Shown in pieces: positions 52,970-62,654 of a DNA stretch of 64,000 bases. The stretch spans positions 18,086,535 to 18,150,534 of the forward strand of contig OY783203.1 in NCBI GenBank assembly GCA_963678705.1, in the 5' to 3' direction. Position 1 is the first letter of the stretch, and every line of letters starts with the position of its first letter. The DNA is from Panorpa germanica. Lineage: Eukaryota > Arthropoda > Insecta > Mecoptera > Panorpidae. Under the pieces are notes generated by a model, which saw nothing but the letters and a program-made list of their open reading frames with translations, did no database searches and had not been told where the DNA came from. The translations under genes and the position numbers were made by a program.

Positions 52970-53155
52970 CAGGGTACTATCACTTAGTGTAAAATTCATC
53001 ACTGTCGCTTTAGGCGCCCTCAGTCCGCCATTTTTGGAATAGTGAACTAAAATGCTCGGCGACTCAACATTTGAAGGGAATGAAGGGTGAAGGAAGTGCA
53101 CTGAGCTAAAGTTCAGTGCAGTTCAGTGATACCACATATTAAAACATAATATTTT
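52970..53155. mobile_element. hAT MITE (CAGGGTAC family), copy 3, left arm only
   Basis: CAGGGTACTATCACTTAGTGTAAAATTCATCACTGTCGCTTTAGGCGCCCTCAGTCCGCC runs to CCACATATTAAAACATAATATT. Only one of the two 77-bp units is present. It breaks off into antisense mariner sequence, so the right arm is lost. Confidence 0.75.
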
Positions 53156-53400
53156 TTACGTTTACAATTTCTGTGCGACCCAAACCACAACAAAACTCAG
53201 TAAACCACTTCTTTATCATTGAAATTGATGGTGCAGTGTCCCCATAGTATTTATCAAGGCATATTTATCGTTAAAATTCACAAAGTTCTCTGCTTTCAAA
53301 CTAAAAAACGCAGCTTGCTCAAAATTAGGCAGTAGTCGATTAATAGATGGTAGTTGACAAGAGCAGTGTTGCATTTAAAGTTACTGCGCGGGAAATACAA
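53156..53400 (-). pseudogene. Mariner N-terminal fragment, antisense
   Basis: The minus strand encodes APSISMIKKWFTEFCCGLGR, the helix-turn-helix region of mariner transposase (compare ...KWF.EF.CGR.). Upstream lies 5' untranslated sequence (GCAGTAACTTTAAATGC...CTATTAATCGACTACTG) resembling that next to the 48.1-kb mariner end. It complements the C-terminal pieces at 7.8, 15.3 and 47.3 kb and is probably the same lineage. Confidence 0.7.
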
Positions 53401-54519
53401 AAACTGCTATAATTTATATTCATATATGTATTTCTCCTACTAAATATGTTATTCCACGTTTCTACAAACCCACTGTTATTTGGAAACATTTATTTTAGAC
53501 AAACGTTTTCACGACGTTCGGTGAAAATGTTTCTTTGCGTAAATTCACTGTTTTATTGATTACATTAAAAATAAATCGCCTCACCCAATGGAACCCACCA
53601 TTAATTCTCTGGGGTTAAATAAACAATATTCAAATTACCAAACTCTCTATATTACTTACTGAATTTCTATTAATTAATTCTATTGCTCCTCCTATATCTA
53701 CCCTTGAAAATTGTGACGAAAACCCTTTTTGTTACAACCCTCTAACCCACTAACCCTTTATTTTTAGTTGTTCATTTTGACGAGATATTTTAATCAAAAA
53801 CATACAACAATGTCAAACATTATTAGAGTATGCTGGGATGCTGGGCTGCTGGGATGTTCTTATGTTCTTTGTAGTTGTAGCTGTAGCTGTTTTGCCGGCA
53901 TTCGGTTCAGTTGTTCAGGCATTCAACTGTTTCAAATATGCAAACACTTGGGCGTTGCCATGGGGTAGTGGACGAGGGAGAACGAGGAAAAGAGAACACC
54001 TGAAAGAGTCAAAGGACCCCGGCTGTTAATTGCTTTATTTTCCAAGACAATTAGAAACACTTTATAAAATATATAGAATAATAAAATGCGCTTATACTGA
54101 AATTGTTTACTTAGGCGAAAAAATGTTGGTTAACTTTTAAACCTTTAATATCACCCTTTTTAATACTCATTTTCCTTATTCTTTGGCAGGAGATAAAAAA
54201 TAATAAAGAAGATGAATTACTTTAACGATATTTTTCACTGATAGACTAATAGGATTTTTTAGGAACCCTTTTTTAAGAAAATGAATTTTTACTTAAGTTT
54301 CACAGTTCGTGCAAATTATATACTTTCTTTTATATAGTTTTCATGTAACAATGTTACATTTTTAGTGATATATATTACACTTTTACATAACGTAACACTT
54401 ATTCATTTACAATTTTACCTTTCTACTATAGTGACAATTATAAATGTAGTGTAAAAACAAAACTATAAATAGTCTAAATTAAGGAAATGTCAATATCGTA
54501 TGTTATGAATATGAATTGG
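53401..54519. other. No gene recognised
   Basis: A hairpin AAACGTTTTCAC-GACGTTCG-GTGAAAATGTTT lies at 53503-53532. The overlapping frames 53768-54029 are Cys/Val-rich low-complexity readings of a TAGTTGTAGCTGTAGCTG-type repeat and are not retained. Confidence 0.45.
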
Positions 54520-54525
54520 CTATAG

Positions 54526-54716
54526 TGGTCCAGTCATTTAAGCTTAAATTAGGTAAGAATCTCGGAATTCGAGATACCCAGCTGTAAGTCTGTAAATACT
54601 TGTATATTGACACCTAAAAGTTGTCTCAAAACCTACATATGGTAGAGATACCAAGCATTTACAGACTTACAGCTGGGTATCTCGAATTCCGAGGTGAACT
54701 TACTATAATGACTGGG
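54526..54716. mobile_element. 191-bp hairpin MITE with CTATAG flanks
   Basis: The core arms CTCGGAATTCGAGATACCCAGC and TGTAAGTCTGTAAAT are inverted with essentially one difference over about 42 bp (54563-54604 and 54656-54697). The outer ends TGGTCCAGTCATT and, reverse-complemented, GCCCAGTCATT are shorter and less matched. CTATAG lies directly outside both ends (54520-54525, 54717-54722). The termini recall GCCCGGTCAA of the element at 55117. Confidence 0.8.
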
Positions 54717-54777
54717 CTATAGATAAATTGCTCAGGTCAGTTGTTATTACGTGAATGAATAAAAAAAAATAAACGTT

Positions 54778-54975
54778 GCCTATTATTGATGCTTAGTCCT
54801 ATCACAGACGACCTTGTAGCATATTAGCAGTTTTCATGGTGTTGTGGCCTCATATATGTATATATCTATATTACCTAATAAGTTTATAATTATTTAAGCA
54901 CAAAAGTAATTAAACTTGATCACAATCAAACCCAAAAGTCGATATAGTGGAATCTTAGGTAGAACTGAGCTGTCA
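54778..54975 (-). mobile_element. tRNA-derived SINE copy with degraded head
   Basis: GATGCTTAGTCCTATCACAGACGACC, AGCATATTAGCAGTTTTCATGGTGTTGTGGCCTCATATATG, ACCTAATAAGTTTATAATTATTTAAGCAC and CAATCAAACCCAAAAG follow the SINE order. This copy has the fullest 3' half. The head (AGTGGAATCTTAGGTAGAACTGAGCTG) is unrecognisable as tRNA. Confidence 0.75.
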
Positions 54976-55059
54976 CAACTTCTTCACGTCGGTCAAGTAC
55001 GCAGTCGATTCGGACTAGTGGTGTCAATCAAAATTAATTCGGTATTAAATTCAACTAAT

Positions 55060-55116
55060 ATTCTAATGCTATTAGACTGTAGAAGTATTAAATAACTTTT
55101 ATATAATATATATAAT
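55060..55116. repeat. Left copy of direct repeat flanking the CXC element
   Basis: ATTCTAATGCTATTAGACTGTAGAAGTATTAAATAACTTTTATATAATATATA is repeated with few changes at 56376-56440, just outside the right end of the element. This is far longer than a TSD, so the site was tandemly duplicated before insertion or the flanks belong to a larger repeat. Confidence 0.6.
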
Positions 55117-55249
55117 GCCCGGTCAAATTAAACCAAAAAATAAGAGTAAAGTTACATAAATTCCCACCAAGCTGAAAATCGGTAAGATTGTTTAAAATAT
55201 CATTAAAAACAAAATTTGTTTTTATAAAAGAGTTTTAACTCTTCTTTCT

Positions 55250-55864
55250 ATGTACGGAGCTCTTAAAAAAACTACCTGCTTAGATAAGTATAGATATGCA
55301 TGTTTCGTTAAAAACACCAAAAGTAAAAAACAAGTACAATTAGCTTGTCTTCCTCCAACCTCAGTTGCTGCTCATCAACATCTTTTTAGGGTATATTACC
55401 AAGTTCAAGTGTGGCTTGGTTATCAGCTAGAGCCTACAGACTGGGGTTGGAAGTTGGTCAACAATTCATTAGAACCAGTGCACACTTTACTTCCACCTGC
55501 GCCGGAAAAACTGCTGAACTCGATTTTTTGCAACTGCAAAAAGGGATGCAGTGCTAAATGTGGTTGCAAAAAAGTCGGACTGTTCTGTTCTCCGGCATGT
55601 ACACATTGTCAAGGCCGGTTGTGCTCTAATATTGAATCACCAACAGTAGAGGATCCGTTTGATTCCAACGAGGCAACATGCGATACATCGCTATTGACGC
55701 AGTTTACATGCACTCAGGATGAAGATGAAGAAGAACAAGAAGAACAAGAACAAGAAGAACAAGAACAAGACGAACAAGAACAAGAAGATCAAGAAGAAGA
55801 ACAAGAAGAAGATTTGAAAGTTACGACTCGGACGATTAAATTTCACTACTTTTTTTTAACTTAA
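55250..55864 (+). CDS. TE-associated protein with Cys-rich CXC-like domain and acidic tail
   Basis: The predicted product has 204 residues. Residues 10-60 carry a conserved-looking block (LDKYRYACF ... LPPTSVAAHQH ... RVYYQVQVWLG), followed by EPTDWGW (61-67). Residues 94-125 form a cysteine cluster (CNCKKGC, CGCKK, C, C, C, C), nine Cys spaced like the CXC/TCR repeats of tesmin/TSO1 proteins, which bind zinc and DNA. Residues 156-188 are almost only Glu, Gln and Asp. I recall the WLG...DWGW...CNCK..C block from unannotated arthropod proteins linked to repeats, but cannot name the family. The start chosen is the first ATG after the left inverted repeat (32 bp inside). The frame is intact, which is unusual in this window. 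Catalytic motifs are absent; a DNA-binding role is inference. Confidence 0.7.
   Translation: MYGALKKTTCLDKYRYACFVKNTKSKKQVQLACLPPTSVAAHQHLFRVYYQVQVWLGYQLEPTDWGWKLVNNSLEPVHTLLPPAPEKLLNSIFCNCKKGCSAKCGCKKVGLFCSPACTHCQGRLCSNIESPTVEDPFDSNEATCDTSLLTQFTCTQDEDEEEQEEQEQEEQEQDEQEQEDQEEEQEEDLKVTTRTIKFHYFFLT
55722..55820. repeat. GAAGAACAA trinucleotide-type coding repeat
   Basis: Imperfect GAAGAACAAGAACAAGAA units encode the Glu/Gln tail of the CXC protein. Slippage is likely to vary its length. Confidence 0.85.
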
Positions 55865-56375
55865 ATTGCTTTTATCTTTTCAATCTCTGCTAATATCCAT
55901 TATTTTTCAATAGTTTCAAATTAAACAGGATCAAAACTGACCCGTGGAATAGGCCTACTGGGGAAACCACGTTAAAAAAAACGCGCTAAGTACACTACCT
56001 CATAGGTGGCGAGGAAACGTGTGCATATTATGACGATTACAACTTTTACAACTTTTTGAATCGTTATATCTCAGAAACGGTGGCTCGTAGAGAAAAAAGT
56101 ATTAATAAATTTCTTGTAGATAATTTTATGATCTACAATTTTTGTCTGAGGTATTTTTATGATAAAACTTACCGTTTTGCTGAAAATCGCGAAAAACTCA
56201 TTTCTTTGACTTTTGACCTTGAATAAATTCTTTTCCTTACAGGGGAAAGATGGGGAGTTTTCAAATTTTGTTTTTAATGATATTTTAAACAATCTTACCG
56301 ATTTTCAGCTTGGTGGGAATTTATGTAACTTCGAATGTCTAACTTGACCGGGCTATAATACTAATTTAAAATAAT

Positions 56376-56440
56376 ATTCTAATTATATTAGATTGTAGAA
56401 GTATTAAGTAACTATTAAATATTATTATATAATATATAAA
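56376..56440. repeat. Right copy of direct repeat flanking the CXC element
   Basis: ATTCTAATTATATTAGATTGTAGAAGTATTAAGTAACTATTAAATATTATTATATAATATATA parallels 55060-55116. Confidence 0.6.
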
Positions 56441-57409
56441 CTTATCAATTAGTGTCTTATATTGAATTTCTAATATTGGCAAAATAAAACGTGAATCAAC
56501 ACCTTGTTGCTCAATATTTAATCAAATTTTCCTTTTAGCAATAGATTAACTGATATGTCTCTTAAATAATTACAGGATTTCAGCCGTAAGAAACATTTAT
56601 TTACTTTAAAAATTACAATTTATTTAAACCATGTACAATGACAGCTCTCTCTCTCATATGTGTGCAGGCACATACAACTACCCGCTGCCTAATGAGTTTA
56701 TGATTATGTATAAACAATAGAGATACAATTTCTAATGGCTATGTTTTTCCAAGTGTGATAGTACCTGTCCTTATAATAATTCTCCAAGTACTTATATGAA
56801 AAACTATTAAGCGTTTTCTACCTACACATACTGGTACCAGGTCTAGAGAAACAAATATATTGAAAAATGTAATCATAATACATGACTTGCATGATTTTTG
56901 TATTTTAACGTAACAATTGATTAATCTTTCTAAAAAAGATCTATGATTTATTTAAATTTATTTTGTAAATAATTTTATATTTTCTTTTGATTTTCTTATA
57001 TTGTTCTGGCAAAGAAAATCCATTTCAATTTAATTACATTTTTAATTTTTCAAAGAAGAAATATGATATTTGATATGAAATATGATTGTAAAAATATAAT
57101 CAGAATGAGTATCTCACAGATTTTTTTTAATTATAATCAAAAAGATATTTCTTATCTAATAAGAATTTGTGAAGGACAGACTCTTTGATCTTCATTTCTC
57201 AAGTAAATTATATTTTTTGTTTATAAATAATTTTGATTAATAATTTCATGGTGGTTGAATACAGTGTGTTTTAATTGGGAAAATTCTGTTTATAACTAAT
57301 ATCATATATTTTTAATTAAAAAAAACGAAATATCTTGTTCAATACTTATCGATTTAATACAACTTCTTATAGGTTTCAGGATAAATTGGAAAGTGAATTA
57401 AGCTTCAAG
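56441..57409. other. No gene; SINE body scrap near 56685
   Basis: CTACCCGCTGCCTAATGAGTTTATGATTATGTATAAACA is a SINE-body remnant. The rest is very AT-rich and unassigned. Confidence 0.45.
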
Positions 57410-57680
57410 GAGTTATTGCAAGGAAAGAGGGAAGGAAGAGTATGGATGACGGAGGTAAGAAGAAGGAGAAGAGATAAGGGTAAGAAGTGAGCGCAATGGT
57501 AGATTTGAATTTTTGGCAAATGACGTGAGAAGAAAGACGTAAACGGTAAAGAGAAGAAGGTACAGGCAAGAAAGAAGGGGAAGGAGGAAGCTATGAAAAT
57601 GAAGGAGGAGTAGGGAACATGAAGAGAGAGGGTCAAGAGAAGAAGAAGCAGAAAGTGCTTTTGGAAGTAGAAATAAATGT
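57410..57680 (+). mobile_element. R1-like non-LTR fragment
   Basis: Purine-rich sequence. GGGAACATGAAGAGAGAGGGTCAAGAGAAGAAGAAGCAGAAAGTGCTTTTGGAAGTAGAAA is nearly identical to 49502-49562, and the upstream AGGTACAGGCAAGAAAGAAG also parallels 49450-49465. Coding sense is lost. Minus-strand hydrophobic frames (57376-57739) are antisense shadows. Confidence 0.6.
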
Positions 57681-59154
57681 ATATAATAAATAGAAAAAAA
57701 ATGTAAAATAATACTTGCTATAGATATTATAAGCAACAAAATTTTATTTGCTTACTATCTACATTGGTTAACGGTGACTTCAATCAGGACAGATATTTGG
57801 CGACGCCAGAACATGAGCTCCAAACCAAACACTTGTATTACAATTTTGTAAGTAAATACAAGTAGTTAGTTAATTAAAGATTTAACATTTCACGACAAAT
57901 TCCAAAGAAAGTTCTTCGTCTGATTTTATTATTTTCTCATGTCAGGCTCGAACCCACTATCTTGGCTGTTGTAGGCAGACACAGTAACCACAGCACTACC
58001 TACGACAGTTACACAATAAGTAAATAGTGTTTAGAATTATACTCCAAACAGTATTTCATAAACAAAACTTGCTTGTGGGAATATTTTTTATCATTAACTT
58101 TTGTTCTAGCAACGGTTATTTTCCGGCTGGATAATTTCATAATAACTCACGATGATTGCGCTCGGGCTCGGGCCTTGAAAAATCCCCCTATCCCGGTTCT
58201 CCCTGATCACCCGAATGTTGCGGATGTAGGGTATCTGGAGCAAAACCACAAACAAACAATCGGCCGCTTTAGGAAAATAAAATACGAATAAACAGATTAT
58301 GTACAATATACAGCGCACAGCCGTAACCGTAATACAGGTACTAAATAAACACCACTACAATAATTAGAATTAGAGTTATTTACATGTACATATTTGGGTT
58401 ACCACTTATGCGAAGGCGATCCCTAATTAAAATAACGCTAATTACTGACGTTAATTGTTTATATAGGTCTGTCTGTCGTTTATATGTGGTTGAAACAAAG
58501 TTATTCGAAAAGGGGCCATTTATAAATTACATCACATAAATTTCATGCTTTTTGGACCACTCCCTAGTGCTTGTCACAATTTGCGGATACCTCATCTACG
58601 CTTGCTGTGACGTCACATTTTGAAAATTTAAATTTAAAACCTTATTAAAACAACACATTTATAAAATCAATATTCCCAAACTACCAGAAGCAAGTAAATG
58701 TGACCATTTAAGAGCGAACATAAGCTTCAAATAATAAACAAATAACAAAATAAATTAAACATTGAATCAGTTTTGCTCTGATAACTGATATAACTGTAAA
58801 CGTTGAGTTACTTCAGGCCTTATATGGTAATTTCAAATTTTGGAGTTTCACAACAAAAAAGTATCTAGCATCTACCAGGGCTTTCTGTTACGATCGCTCA
58901 GTTTGGGAAATAGGCTGCATTCAACAAACAAACAATTCCAAAAATTTCAATTTCAAAATAACACATGTTAATTTCATTGAGACACTTTTTAATAATTTTA
59001 ATATTTTTGATTGTTGAGACATCACAAAGTTTATGATTCCTCCCCATCGCCATTGTCATAATTCGTGAACTACTTCCCCCCTTACTGATATTTGAAATTA
59101 ATATATCTGAAATACAAAACGTGCTTGTGATTTACAAAACTTGTGATTTGTTTG
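57681..59154. other. No gene; tRNA-like fragment and mixed frames
   Basis: At 57945-58012 the minus strand has GTAGGTAGTGCTGTGGTTACTGTGTCTGCC and GTGGGTTCGAGCC. These resemble A and B boxes of a second tRNA-derived SINE head. A GC-richer patch at 58145-58270 is open on both strands (58073-58291 plus, 58106-58318 minus) with no recognised motif. Confidence 0.4.
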
Positions 59155-59530
59155 TCCAATACAAAACGTGATTTGGGAGAGAGAGATATCACAATAATTA
59201 AGAGAAAAAGACACAAAAAACCTGAGAAGGATTGCCAGATTTAGGTTGGGAAAGGAGGAGAAAGGAAGTACTGAGATACTGAGCAAATAGCGAGGAAAGG
59301 ATGTACAGGGTGTGCAAAACGGAGATACAAACATTGCAGCACATTAAGTTTTAATGTGAGAAAAAGGTAACAAGCGAAAAAAATATTGTGCAGTTATTAA
59401 AGGGAGGCACTGAAGGGAAGAGGTGGATGGCGGAGATAGAGAAAAGAAACGAGGAAAGAGAAGGAATGGCAGAGTAGAAACAGGAGGGAGAGTAGCAGGA
59501 GGAGCGAAGCAGTAGCAGTTTTGTTTTTAT
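59155..59530 (+). pseudogene. R1-like non-LTR C-terminal coding remnant
   Basis: Frames on the plus strand give LRRIARFRLGKEERKE, SEERMYRVCKTEIQTLQHIK, then KGGTEGKRWMAEIEKRNEERE. The order FRLG.EE...R.YRVC..EI.T..H followed by G.EG..WM.E.E..R is the C-terminal Cys/His block of the same R1-like family as at 35.2 and 49.4 kb, here including the part missing at 49.4 kb. Frameshifts and stops abound. Confidence 0.72.
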
Positions 59531-59710
59531 TTTTATAAGGATAAATTTATGCTTTCTTTTTTCGTTTGGAAGGAGTGAGAATGTCTAGATTTGAATTAAG
59601 TATATTGTCATGTAAATAAATGAGTTAAGTCACCAAAAATGAAGTGCTAAATGGCAAAAACATTAAAATAAATAATAATAAAAAAATAAAATACAAAAGG
59701 TGTTATTTTT
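59531..59710. other. No gene recognised
   Basis: GTGCTAAATGGCAAAAACATTAAAATAAAT at 59645-59674 resembles 36393-36424, the stretch just upstream of another LINE tip. Confidence 0.4.
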
Positions 59711-60910
59711 AAGTGCATCAACTTTGGAAGTTATTAGCACTTTCAATCAATATTACATTTTTATATACATTTTTTTTCTTACAAAACATAACTTACACTA
59801 TATATAATAATTACATTTCAATTATAAATTCTTATATTTCTTTTCCGTTGCTCTAGTAACTCTTTCTGTTTTCTTGTATTTATTTTTCGCATTTTTCTTT
59901 GTTATGTCATTGCTATGTTTGAATCCGAGCTATCATCCTCATTATCTGACTCGGTGATTGTAGTTTCAGTTGTCGTGCTCTCATTCTTTTTCCTTTTATT
60001 TTCCATTCTTGCGCCTGGTAGTTTAAATATATCTTTTTCTTCGCCAATAATATTTACTGCTTCAGCTTCTTTCCATGCACTATTTTTCCCTTTTTCATTA
60101 ACAGAATTTGGGAAGTCATGTTGGTTGATAACACCTGGTAATCTATTTCCCATTGCTTCTATATTGTTTTCAGTTATTGTATTGTTTCCTGTTATCGACG
60201 CATAGCTGAGAGTTGTCCTTTCTTCTGAGGTTCTATTTTTAAAGTGTGTCGGACAATCCTGTCCCAAATGGTCCAGGCCGTCACATAGTCAGCATGTTTT
60301 CCTTTGGTTTCTATAGCTTGCCCATACTTTTCGTCCCACCATACTAATGTACGATGGGATTTCTTTTTTTTAAATAATTTTTACGGCCAGTATCCCATTA
60401 TACACCGGAAATGGCATCTCTTTCCCCCACTTCTCTTTTCTTATGTTAACTATTTTTCCATAATCTTGGAGTGCATGTTGTATGGTAATGTCTTCCATTT
60501 CATATTCAATATCGTGTAATTTTACTATCTTATACCTGTCCGCTCTTTCCAGTACAACTTTCTATGTCTTGTTATCCGTTCCTATATATTCAATTTCTTC
60601 ATATTTTTCTAGTACTTCATCGATTGGTCTGATTTCCTTTAATTTCACTAACATTTTATTTCCATTGAATTGGATGGCCAACACATCATCTACATTTAGT
60701 TCTAACTTATTTCTTAGAAATAAATGCAATTCAGTGATTGCCATTCTATATTCAACATTAACAAATTCCACTCTCATTGTGTTTTTCCTGTTTTGTTCCA
60801 TTCTATTGTCTTATTTCACTTCACTTTAAATTTAAACTATTTGTTTTTGTTTATAAAATAAACAGCGAGCAATGATTTCATAGCAGTATTTCGTTTTACC
60901 GGAATAATCA
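59711..60910 (-). mobile_element. I-like 'half-LINE': ORF1 joined to LINE 3' end
   Basis: On the minus strand this runs from a leader (about 60910-60802) through an ORF1 (60801-59902, broken) directly to the family's 3' end. The last ~120 bp (59711-59830, AAGTGCATCAACTTTGGAAGTTATTAGCACTTT on the plus strand) are the I-like LINE 3' tip. The whole of ORF2 (endonuclease, reverse transcriptase, RNase H) is absent. An ORF1-plus-tail structure of this kind resembles half-LINE derivatives known from other genomes. Confidence 0.68.
59902..60801 (-). pseudogene. Gag-like ORF1 of an I-like LINE, broken
   Basis: The minus strand starts MEQNRKNTMRVEFVNVEY and continues for 79 codons to a stop. After it the same frame continues VVLERADRYKIVKLHDIEYE and DYGKIVNIRKREVGERDAI. 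Around 60285-60240 a frame-shifted part reads C.LCDGLDHLGQDCP, a Cx2Cx4Hx4C zinc knuckle interrupted by one stop. The last segment (60267-59902) is a polar tail with NEDDSSDSN near its end. RNA-binding knuckles after a basic domain are typical of LINE ORF1. At least one stop and one or two frameshifts make it non-functional. Confidence 0.7.
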
Positions 60911-62654
60911 AAAAAAGATGTTTACCCATCAGTGGTCGGATCGAGACTCCACAAAACGTGTTTGTTAAAAAAAAAAACATTTCTCTTTATTAACTTAATT
61001 TTTTTGTGATAGTCTATAGGGAGATTTTTTATGTATAATAGAAAATAGTTGGGCAGACAGGACAAGTTTTACATGCTTCAAATGGGAGACGAGCCTGAAA
61101 ATTGCCTACTTTGTTAATAATTAACTCGGATTCTAAACGGTTAAAAGTTCTGTTACTTCAGTATTTACTAGTAAACGTTACTCTTAGCCTATAAACAAAA
61201 ATTTAAAAAAAATCTATCGAAAAGTGCTTTCACCTTAAATACAAAGTCAAATTAAAAGCAAGAACATTTGTGAAGAAAGTTCGTGACAAGGTGTGACAAT
61301 TTCGGAGGAGCTCACATCTTTAGTAATCTCTTTAACAACGTTATTGATTTTCTTTAATACCCAAAAAGTCATATTCATCTGAAATCACAACCCCACCCCA
61401 CCCTTTAATTCGACACTTTTCATTTTTATCTAAAACTCCTTGGGGTTTTCATTAAATACGTTACAAATACTTTTCCAGCTCATTTGTAGTCGACAGTAAA
61501 CCTAATCAATCACGACGGGTGCATTAATTCTTTTCATTGTGATCCCCCTTCCTGAAGTTGATCTTTTCTAAAACTCCTCTTCGCCCTCTTTCTTTCACCC
61601 CTTTCATACTCTCATCTTAATACATCGAACACTTTGCGAATAAAATTAAGGGGTTATAATTCGTTTGACAACATACCGAGAGTTATGTAACTGTCTCAAA
61701 TAATTAGAGCCGCATACTTTTAAGTAAGGATTGTGCTTTTCAAACTAAGGGTATAAGACAAGAAATGCTTAAGTAAAAATAAAAAAAAATAGTCTTACAA
61801 GTAAAAAACAAATACATCAAGTTTATTCTTTATTTATATTAGATATAGTTAAATTCTCTCTTCACAGCGCACGTAGCTACTACTATGGAATATGCGATAC
61901 ATCGCATAGCGCGTGAAGCAGAAGATACTCAGTGAAAACTATATGCTGAATCTGGCGTTGACCGTGCAGCGCACGAGACTGAAGATTACCGGGGCTTGCT
62001 GAAATAGCACGACATGACCATTGACCACTTAGCCGCGAAATAGTTGGATTGATCTAATAAATAAAAAATTAAATTGTTAATAAGAAAATGTCGTTTTATT
62101 CCAACTTTAAGTCATAATTCCCTATAAGCCAGTTCGCGTAGCCAGCCATTGACAACCTTCATAAAAGTAAACATTAGTCTATGGCTCTATAGCCCCAGAA
62201 GTTGTCTTTCAACCAGAAAATTTTTCGCAACACCAAAATGATTTCCAAAGAAGAAACCAGTATATTTATTTTGTCATCAACCAATTCTGTGTAGCTGTTC
62301 AATAGCCGCTTATCACCATGCTTGTTTGCAACCATTGTAATACAAAATAAAAGATAAGTTAGCCGGTATCAAGATTCAAACCTAAGATTACTTACTTAGG
62401 TCATTTAGCGATAACTTTAATTTTTATAGCATTATTTACACATAACAGTGTGTATTTTTTAATTTCTTATTAGTTTGTTAATCAAGTATCAAAAATCGAA
62501 ACTAGGGTTAGAGGCGATATAACCTTGTGATAACGTTTATAAAGGAATTATGTCGACGTTATACTAAGTTTAAGTTATGTCGAGTTTATAAGTTAACAAT
62601 TTTCCTATTATCAGTTTATACCTGGTATAAATTGTTATAACAGGTTTATTAGTA
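60911..62654. other. No gene; repeat-peptide remnant at 61875-62045
   Basis: The plus strand at 61880-62030 reads HRIAREAEDTQ, stop, KLYAESGVDRAAHETEDYRG, a two-fold repeat of about 20 residues with A.E.ED spacing. It recalls the 23-residue STPR-type repeats seen in insect and repeat-associated proteins. The rest is unassigned. Confidence 0.4.

Larger units (their letters stand above)
55117..56353 (+). mobile_element. DNA transposon-like element encoding a CXC protein
   Basis: The ends are GCCCGGTCAAATTA and, reverse-complemented, GCCCGGTCAAGTTAGAC. The inverted arms (55117-55218 and 56262-56353) are near-identical from GTTACATAAATTCCCACCAAGC to AAAACAAAATTTG. Flanks are TATAAT on both sides (55111-55116, 56354-56359), a possible 6-bp TSD. 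Between the arms lie one open frame (55250-55864) and about 400 bp of noncoding sequence ending in the right arm. No DDE transposase was recognised. It may be a shortened derivative of a larger element. Superfamily unassigned. Confidence 0.75.

Noticed and set aside
53768-54029. Cys- and Val-rich overlapping frames resembling a small secreted protein
   Set aside because: They are translations of a simple TAGTTGTAGCTGTAGC-type repeat; no signal-peptide logic or splice context supports a gene.
57376-57739. Two hydrophobic frames (minus)
   Set aside because: They are antisense to another purine-rich R1-like fragment.
60482-60829. 115-codon Ser/Leu/Phe-rich frame (plus)
   Set aside because: It is antisense to the LINE ORF1 remnant, which has a recognisable zinc knuckle on the minus strand.
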